Both the position numbers and the translations under genes were made by a program. The notes beneath the pieces are model-generated. The model searched no databases, was not told the origin of the DNA, and saw only the letters and a program-made list of their open reading frames with translations. Shown here piece after piece: positions 57,657 to 64,000 of a DNA stretch of 64,000 nucleotides. Each line of letters starts with the position of its first letter. The first letter of the stretch is position 1. The DNA comes from Metallumcola ferriviriculae (GTDB lineage Bacteria; Bacillota; JADQBR01), in assembly GCF_035573695.1 (NCBI RefSeq), contig NZ_CP121694.1, forward strand, positions 62,001 through 126,000. The letters are read 5' to 3'.

Positions 57657-60600
57657 CTAAGGCGTGTCAACAAGATTTGTTTCCTTAAAAAAATCCTTTG
57701 ACAGCATATCCTCCCCGGCATTCGCGGGCAGCAATTCTACACTGCGATAACGGGACATGCCTGTGCCCGCCGGAATAAGTTTACCAATAATAACATTCTC
57801 TTTAAGCCCCAGCAGCGGGTCTAGCTTGCCTTTGATGGCCGCCTCAGTCAGTACCCGGGTAGTCTCCTGGAAAGATGCCGCGGATAGGAAAGAGTCTGTA
57901 GCCAGGGACGCCTTGGTAATTCCTAGCAGCACAGTCTTGGCTGATCCTGGTTCTCCCCCTTTACCCACAGCTTCTCGGTTCGCTTCTTCCAAATCAAACA
58001 GGTCAATGGTACCGCCTGGCAGCAATTCAGTATCGCCAGATTCTTCCACCTTAACCTTGCGAAGCATTTGCCTAATCATAACCTCTATATGTTTATCATT
58101 GATGTTAACGCCCTGCAAGCGATATACCCTTTGCACCTCTCGCAGGAGGTAATTTTGCACTTTGCGGACCCCTTTGACTTTCAAGAGGTCATGGGGGTTG
58201 ACTGACCCTTCGGTTAACTCATCCCCAGCTTCAACAGAATCCCCGTCACGTACCTTAAGGCGCGAGCCGTAGGGTGCCTGCTGTGCAGATTTAACTTCGT
58301 CTCCATCCACGATGGATACTTCGCGACGCCCCTTAACCTCCTTGAAGCGCACAATTCCGTCCGCTTCGGCAATTAATGCCTGCCCCTTTGGTTTACGAGC
58401 TTCAAACAACTCTTCAACCCTTGGCAAACCTTGGGTAATGTCATCGCCGGCAACACCACCGGTATGGAATGTACGCATCGTTAGCTGCGTACCCGGTTCA
58501 CCGATTGATTGCGCCGCAATAATACCTACCGATTCACCAATCTCAACTTTTTTACCGGTAGCCAGATTGCGACCGTAACATTTAGCGCAAACGCCATATC
58601 TTGTTTTGCATGTGAGAATAGACCGCACATCCACTTTTTTAATTCCAACCCGAACGATGTCGTCCGCCTGCTCTTCCATAATCTCTTCATTGGCACGCAC
58701 AATTACTTCACCGGTTTCGGGGTGTATTATATCTTGGGCAGTAGTACGGCCAACTAATCGCTCATCAAGATTCTCAATGACTTCACTGCCATCGGTAATT
58801 TGCACCGCTTCTATACTTTGTTCAGTGCCGCAGTCTTCCTCGCGAACAATTACATCCTGAGCGACATCTACCAACCGTCGTGTTAAGTAACCTGAATCAG
58901 CCGTTCTTAATGCAGTATCCGCCAGACCTTTTCTGGCTCCGTGAGTGGAAATAAAGTACTCCAATACTGTTAATCCTTCCCGGAAGTTCGCCTTAATTGG
59001 CAGGTCGATAATTCGGCCGGAGGGGTCTGCCATCAAACCCCGCATACCAGCTAACTGTCGAATCTGCTGTACATTACCCCGGGCGCCTGATGTCGCCATC
59101 ATGAAGATAGGGTTGAACTTATCCAATGTATCCATCAGCCGCTCTGTCACTGTTTCAGTGGCATTATTCCAAAGGTCAATCACCTTCTGATACCGTTCTT
59201 CGTCTGTAATAAGACCTCGCCGGTACTGGCGTTCTACGTCTTCAACCACTGCCTCTGTTTTAGCCAGAATTTCTTTTTTATGTGTAGGAACATCAATATC
59301 AGCAACGCCGATGGTGATGCCCGCCTTAGTAGAGTAGTGATAGCCAATCCGTTTAATCCCATCCAACAGTTTCGGGGTAGCAGCCAAGCCAAGGTGGCGG
59401 TAACAGTTTGCAACTATTTGACCCAATGCTTTTTTATCCGCATCCTGATTAAAATATCCCAGTTCTTTTGGAATAGGAACTTCAAAATTAAAAATCATTC
59501 GCCCTGGTGTGGTTTCTATCAGCTTACCATCGATACGGGCCTTGATTTTTGCATGTAAATCCACGGCACCTGTTTCGTATGCCATCTTTGCTTCTTCGAA
59601 GGTACCAAATATTGTTCCCTCACCCTTGGCCCCATCCTTGGTAATGGTAAGGTAATAGCTGCCCAGCACCATATCCTGGGTTGGCGTAGCCACCGGCTGC
59701 CCATCTTTGGGATTAAGGATGTTGCCGCTAGAAAGCATAAGCAGTCTCGCTTCAGATTGCGCTTCGGCTGAAAGAGGTACGTGAACCGCCATCTGGTCAC
59801 CGTCAAAGTCGGCATTATAAGCAGTACATACCAAAGGATGTATTTGTAATGCCCGCCCTTCTACCAATACAGGTTCAAACGCCTGGATGCCCAAACGGTG
59901 AAGGGTAGGCGCACGGTTTAGCAGCACCGGGTGCTCTTTAATGACTTCTTCCAGAACATCCCATACTTCGTTTTTCAACCGCTCTACCAAACGCTTAGAA
60001 CTTTTTATGTTATGGGCATATCCTTTATCAACCAAGCGCTTCATCACAAACGGTTTAAACAGTTCAAGAGCCATCTCTTTTGGTAAACCGCACTGATGCA
60101 TTTCCATTTCCGGGCCCACAACAATTACAGAACGCCCTGAATAATCCACCCGTTTGCCCAAAAGGTTCTGGCGAAAACGCCCCTGCTTACCCTTAAGCAT
60201 ATCGCTGAGAGATTTTAAGGGCCTGTTGCCCGGACCAGTAACGGGTCTCCCTCTCCGCCCATTGTCAATCAATGCATCCACTGCCTCTTGCAGCATGCGT
60301 TTTTCATTACGAACAATAATATCTGGCGCGCCTAAGTCCAACAGCCGCTTTAAACGATTGTTTCTATTAATTACCCGTCGGTAAAGGTCATTGAGGTCGG
60401 AGGTGGCAAAACGGCCGCCGTCCAGCTGCACCATGGGACGAAGCTCCGGCGGAATAACAGGAATAACATCTAAAATCATCCAGTCAGGTCGATTGCCCGA
60501 ATTTTTAAATGCTTCCGCAACTTCCAACCTTCTGATTGCCCTTACTCTGCGCTGTCCGCTGACTTCCTTAAGCTCTTGGCGTAACGCCGCGGTCAATTCC

Positions 60601-61154
60601 TCCAGATCGATCTTTTCCAGGAGCGCCTTAACAGATTCAGCACCCATGCCGGCTTTAAACTTATTACCATACTTGTCCCTATATTCTCGATATTCCGTTT
60701 CTGTCAAAAGTTGTTTCTGCATCAACGGCGTTTCTTCAGGGTCTACAACGACATAGGCGACAAAATATAACACCTTCTCCAAGGACCTAGGGGACATATC
60801 CAACAATAGCCCCATGCGACTAGGTATTCCTTTAAAATACCAAATATGAGAGACAGGCGCCGCCAATTCAATATGTCCCAGACGCTCGCGACGGACTTTA
60901 GAACGGGTTACCTCAACGCCGCAGCGGTCACAAATAATACCCTTGTAACGTACCCTCTTATATTTACCGCAGTGGCACTCCCAATCTTTAGTTGGGCCGA
61001 AGATTTTTTCACAAAAGAGACCTTCCCTTTCGGGTTTTAACGTCCGGTAGTTAATGGTTTCCGGTTTCTTTACTTCACCACTGGACCAAGCCCTAATTTG
61101 CTCCGGCGAAGCTAAACCAATCCGCATCCCATCAAAGTTGTTCACATCTAGCAA
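57657..61154 (-). CDS. rpoC: RNA polymerase beta' subunit
   Basis: This 1165-residue subunit has the catalytic [15 protein letters not shown] Mg-binding loop, the zinc-binding [20 protein letters not shown] near the N-terminus and a second zinc site [15 protein letters not shown]. The trigger-loop/bridge region is [20 protein letters not shown]. The TTG start at 61154 ([15 protein letters not shown]) matches the N-terminus and TTG start known for Bacillus RpoC. It follows rpoB after 83 nt. Confidence 0.98.
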   Translation of the reverse strand: MLDVNNFDGMRIGLASPEQIRAWSSGEVKKPETINYRTLKPEREGLFCEKIFGPTKDWECHCGKYKRVRYKGIICDRCGVEVTRSKVRRERLGHIELAAPVSHIWYFKGIPSRMGLLLDMSPRSLEKVLYFVAYVVVDPEETPLMQKQLLTETEYREYRDKYGNKFKAGMGAESVKALLEKIDLEELTAALRQELKEVSGQRRVRAIRRLEVAEAFKNSGNRPDWMILDVIPVIPPELRPMVQLDGGRFATSDLNDLYRRVINRNNRLKRLLDLGAPDIIVRNEKRMLQEAVDALIDNGRRGRPVTGPGNRPLKSLSDMLKGKQGRFRQNLLGKRVDYSGRSVIVVGPEMEMHQCGLPKEMALELFKPFVMKRLVDKGYAHNIKSSKRLVERLKNEVWDVLEEVIKEHPVLLNRAPTLHRLGIQAFEPVLVEGRALQIHPLVCTAYNADFDGDQMAVHVPLSAEAQSEARLLMLSSGNILNPKDGQPVATPTQDMVLGSYYLTITKDGAKGEGTIFGTFEEAKMAYETGAVDLHAKIKARIDGKLIETTPGRMIFNFEVPIPKELGYFNQDADKKALGQIVANCYRHLGLAATPKLLDGIKRIGYHYSTKAGITIGVADIDVPTHKKEILAKTEAVVEDVERQYRRGLITDEERYQKVIDLWNNATETVTERLMDTLDKFNPIFMMATSGARGNVQQIRQLAGMRGLMADPSGRIIDLPIKANFREGLTVLEYFISTHGARKGLADTALRTADSGYLTRRLVDVAQDVIVREEDCGTEQSIEAVQITDGSEVIENLDERLVGRTTAQDIIHPETGEVIVRANEEIMEEQADDIVRVGIKKVDVRSILTCKTRYGVCAKCYGRNLATGKKVEIGESVGIIAAQSIGEPGTQLTMRTFHTGGVAGDDITQGLPRVEELFEARKPKGQALIAEADGIVRFKEVKGRREVSIVDGDEVKSAQQAPYGSRLKVRDGDSVEAGDELTEGSVNPHDLLKVKGVRKVQNYLLREVQRVYRLQGVNINDKHIEVMIRQMLRKVKVEESGDTELLPGGTIDLFDLEEANREAVGKGGEPGSAKTVLLGITKASLATDSFLSAASFQETTRVLTEAAIKGKLDPLLGLKENVIIGKLIPAGTGMSRYRSVELLPANAGEDMLSKDFFKETNLVDTP

Positions 61155-61237
61155 GGGCCTCGCTCCCTTCAAATTTGTTGATGATGTTCGATTTAATAAT
61201 ACAGACGAACCCACTCTCGCTACACTTGCCAAGGAAT

Positions 61238-64000
61238 TTAGCTATCTTCCTCATCACCTTTGTCCGGGAGTTCGTCAAAATCGTCCTCATCAATGTCCGA
61301 ATCGCCCTGGTCATCGTCTTCGTCCAGTTCGTCATCGCCTTCGTCCAGTTCCAAATCCGTATCGTCTTCCTCATCTTCTTTATCGCCTGCCACCGGGGTC
61401 AGTCCATCGTCAATCTCTTCATCTTCTTCACCCTTGACATCAATACCCAGTTCTTTAGCTGTCTCGCTAATATCTTCATCTTCTTCACGAATTTCTATTT
61501 CTTGTTCGCCCTCAGACAGTATTTTAACATCCAAACCCAGACTCTGAAGCTCTTTTATCAGCACCTTGAAAGATTCTGGCACCCCTGGTTCGGGAACATT
61601 TTCGCCCTTGACAATGGCCTCATATGTTTTAACCCGCCCTACCACGTCATCAGATTTCACAGTAAGGATTTCCTGAAGAGTATACGCTGCGCCATAGGCC
61701 TCCAAAGCCCAAACTTCCATTTCGCCGAAACGCTGACCACCGAACTGAGCTTTACCGCCCAGCGGCTGTTGAGTAACTAATGAATATGGACCAGTAGAAC
61801 GCGCGTGAATCTTATCATCCACCAAGTGTGCCAGTTTCAACATATACATATATCCTACAGTAACTTCATTATCGAATTTTTCACCGCTGCGTCCATCAAA
61901 TAGCCTGGTTTTTCCGTTTCGCTGCAAACCGGCCTCTTCCAACAGATCGAAAACATCTTCCTCGCTAGCCCCGTCAAACACCGGGGTAGCCATATGCATT
62001 CCCATCGCTGCAGCGGCCATGCCTAGATGACATTCCAGCACCTGCCCAACGTTCATCCTGGAAGGCACCCCTAGCGGGTTGAGTACTATTTCCAACGGTG
62101 TCCCATCTGGCATAAAAGGCATATCCTCTTCGGGAAGGATTCGGGAAATGACACCCTTGTTACCATGACGACCTGCCATTTTATCCCCCTCGGATATTTT
62201 CCGCTTCTGGGCGACATAGGCGCGCACCAGCTTATTTACGCCAGGCGCCAGTTCATCACCGTTTTCCCGGGAAAACACCTTGACATCCACAACTTTACCA
62301 GTTTCCCCATGGGGAACTCTCAAAGACGTATCCCTAACTTCCCGAGCTTTTTCACCGAAAATTGCTCGCAGCAACCTTTCCTCGGCGGTTAGTTCAGTCT
62401 CCCCTTTGGGAGTAACCTTACCGACCAAAATGTCACCGGGACGCACCTCGGCACCAACACGAATAATTCCACGGTCGTCTAAGTCCTTCAATACATCTTC
62501 GCCAACATTTGGGATGTCTCTTGTGATTTCTTCAGGGCCTAATTTAGTGTCCCGAGCATCCGCTTCATATTCTTCTATGTGAATTGATGTAAATACATCA
62601 TCTTTAACTAATTTTTCGCTAATCAGAATAGCGTCCTCATAGTTATAACCTTCCCATGTCATAAAACCGATAAGAATATTTCGCCCCAAGGCCAATTCTC
62701 CTTGGTCGGTAGAAGCCCCATCCGCAATTACATCGCCCTTTTTCACACGGGCATTCTTCTTGACTATAGGCTTTTGATTAATACAAGTGCCCTGGTTAGA
62801 CCGGGAAAATTTCTGGAGATTGTATGAATCAGTAGTACCTCCATCGGTACGAATAACTATTTTATCAGCGGTTACTTTTTCCGCAATACCATCATTCAGC
62901 GCCAATAAAACCACGCCAGAATCCCGGGCGGTTTTCCATTCCATACCTGTACCAACCAGCGGCGCGGCCGTTTTAAGCAGCGGCACTGCCTGCCGTTGCA
63001 TGTTAGCCCCCATTAAAGCTCTGTTAGCATCGTCGTGCTCCAAAAATGGAATTAACGCCGTAGCCACACTGACCACCTGTTTAGGTGATACATCCATAAA
63101 ATCCACTTTCTCAGCCGGTACCACAAGTATTTCACTACCGTGGCGTGCATTGACTTTACTGTGAATAAATTTACCGTCATCATCTAACGGCGCATTAGCC
63201 TGCGCCACTACATAGTTATCTTCTTCATCGGCCGTAAGATATTGGATCTCTTCAGTTACCGCGCCTAGTTCCTTATTCACTTTGCGATACGGAGTCTCAA
63301 TAAAGCCAAACTCGTTAATCCTGGCATAGGTACTTAGTGATCCAATCAAGCCAATGTTAGGACCTTCCGGGGTTTCAATGGGACACATGCGCCCGTAATG
63401 GGAGTGGTGTACGTCACGAACCTCGAATCCAGCCCGTTCTCGGCTCAAACCACCGGGGCCTAATGCACTGAGACGCCGCTTATGTGTCAACTCAGCCAAA
63501 GGATTAGTCTGATCCATGAACTGCGATAGCTGACTACTGCCAAAGAATTCCTTGATAGCAGCCACAACCGGACGAATGTTTATCAGCACCTGAGGGGTAA
63601 TAACATCTACATCCTGAATGGTCATCCGTTCACGGACCACTCTCTCCATGCGAGATAGCCCTATGCGAAATTGGTTTTGTAAAAGCTCACCCACGGAACG
63701 CAACCTACGGTTCCCCAAGTGGTCGATGTCATCACGGCGCGCTTTTCCATCCATCAATTTCAGGAAATAGCGAATAGCTGCTATTATGTCATTACGGGTA
63801 ATATGTTTTTCGGAACCTTTTAACGCTTCCGGAGGAAGTTCATTCTTTAATTTTTTATTCATTTTATAGCGCCCGACATTACCAAGATCATACCTTTTGG
63901 CATCAAAGAAAAGTGTTTCTAATAATGAGCGGGCACTGTCTACGGTGGGCGGCTCGCCCGGACGCAAACGCTTGTATATTTCAATCAACGCTTCATCTTC
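61238..64000 (-). CDS. rpoB: RNA polymerase beta subunit (5' end cut by the window)
   Basis: 920 residues remain; the frame is open to base 64000, so the N-terminal part is outside. Visible are the rifampicin-pocket region [20 protein letters not shown], then [13 protein letters not shown], and [10 protein letters not shown] and [12 protein letters not shown] near the active site. The last about 80 residues, after the [11 protein letters not shown] motif, form an exceptionally acidic tail (repeated Asp/Glu runs, ending [12 protein letters not shown]), much longer than in Bacillus. Confidence 0.98.
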   Translation of the reverse strand, partial: EDEALIEIYKRLRPGEPPTVDSARSLLETLFFDAKRYDLGNVGRYKMNKKLKNELPPEALKGSEKHITRNDIIAAIRYFLKLMDGKARRDDIDHLGNRRLRSVGELLQNQFRIGLSRMERVVRERMTIQDVDVITPQVLINIRPVVAAIKEFFGSSQLSQFMDQTNPLAELTHKRRLSALGPGGLSRERAGFEVRDVHHSHYGRMCPIETPEGPNIGLIGSLSTYARINEFGFIETPYRKVNKELGAVTEEIQYLTADEEDNYVVAQANAPLDDDGKFIHSKVNARHGSEILVVPAEKVDFMDVSPKQVVSVATALIPFLEHDDANRALMGANMQRQAVPLLKTAAPLVGTGMEWKTARDSGVVLLALNDGIAEKVTADKIVIRTDGGTTDSYNLQKFSRSNQGTCINQKPIVKKNARVKKGDVIADGASTDQGELALGRNILIGFMTWEGYNYEDAILISEKLVKDDVFTSIHIEEYEADARDTKLGPEEITRDIPNVGEDVLKDLDDRGIIRVGAEVRPGDILVGKVTPKGETELTAEERLLRAIFGEKAREVRDTSLRVPHGETGKVVDVKVFSRENGDELAPGVNKLVRAYVAQKRKISEGDKMAGRHGNKGVISRILPEEDMPFMPDGTPLEIVLNPLGVPSRMNVGQVLECHLGMAAAAMGMHMATPVFDGASEEDVFDLLEEAGLQRNGKTRLFDGRSGEKFDNEVTVGYMYMLKLAHLVDDKIHARSTGPYSLVTQQPLGGKAQFGGQRFGEMEVWALEAYGAAYTLQEILTVKSDDVVGRVKTYEAIVKGENVPEPGVPESFKVLIKELQSLGLDVKILSEGEQEIEIREEDEDISETAKELGIDVKGEEDEEIDDGLTPVAGDKEDEEDDTDLELDEGDDELDEDDDQGDSDIDEDDFDELPDKGDEEDS

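Noticed and set aside
61260-61547. Serine-rich plus-strand frame opposite the RpoB acidic tail
   Set aside because: Poly-Ser arises simply as the complement of Asp/Glu codons in the acidic tail; no start signals.

Overview
The window reads as a chromosomal segment of an anaerobic, spore-forming Bacillota, most like the Desulfotomaculum/Peptococcaceae-type Clostridia. Supporting signs are the full Bacillota-style rpoBC-str-S10-spc-alpha cluster with rplGB between rpoC and rpsL, the cortex amidase CwlD, an oxygen-sensitive indolepyruvate:ferredoxin oxidoreductase, a one-piece archaeal-type fructose-bisphosphate aldolase/phosphatase, strong Shine-Dalgarno sites and frequent TTG/GTG starts. The species assignment is inference. 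Almost every gene lies on the minus strand, so transcription runs from high to low coordinates.

Region 1 (1-2154) is a gene graveyard. It holds frameshifted remnants of a type I restriction system (HsdM N-terminus, HsdR C-terminus), a DUF262/GmrSD-like C-terminus with an in-frame stop, the C-terminus of a large serine recombinase that reads into a tRNA-3'-end-like sequence, and a 5'-truncated nucleoside-type ABC permease. It looks like the scar of an integrated element that carried defence genes.

Region 2 (2166-14000) is metabolic and surface-related: an HtrA protease, two tandem paralogous micro-membrane proteins (one only 38 aa), an Orn/Lys/Arg decarboxylase, the FBP aldolase/phosphatase, a stand-alone pyruvate-kinase C-terminal-domain protein, more small membrane proteins, and a translationally overlapping operon (SSS symporter, paaK-type ligase, iorA, iorB) that would take up and oxidise aryl-pyruvates or activate aryl-acetates.

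Region 3 (14067-26606) is a nine-gene arginine operon, argC-J-B-D-carA-carB-argF-argG-argH. It is driven by a clear sigma-A promoter whose -35 overlaps a dyad resembling an ArgR operator. A 21-bp perfect palindrome overlaps the carB stop codon.

Region 4 (26607-32702) starts with a strongly structured, terminator-ended intergenic stretch, a candidate unassigned RNA, followed by a Cys-rich micro-protein. It then has a membrane protein, an M29-like aminopeptidase, the AmmeMemoRadiSam pair (a Memo-AMMECR1 fusion plus a radical SAM enzyme), a methylguanine-DNA methyltransferase and CwlD.

Region 5 (32717-64000) is the translation/transcription supercluster. Read along the minus strand it runs rpoB (cut by the window edge), rpoC, rplGB, rpsL, rpsG, fusA, tuf, rpsJ to rplO, secY, adk, map, a KOW protein, infA, rpmJ, rpsM, rpsK, rpsD, rpoA, rplQ, ecfA1, ecfA2, ecfT, truA, rplM, rpsI. 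Zinc-type Cys forms are common here (S4, S14, L36, L24 tail, Adk lid), EF-Tu has a four-Cys insertion, and RpoB ends in a long acidic tail.
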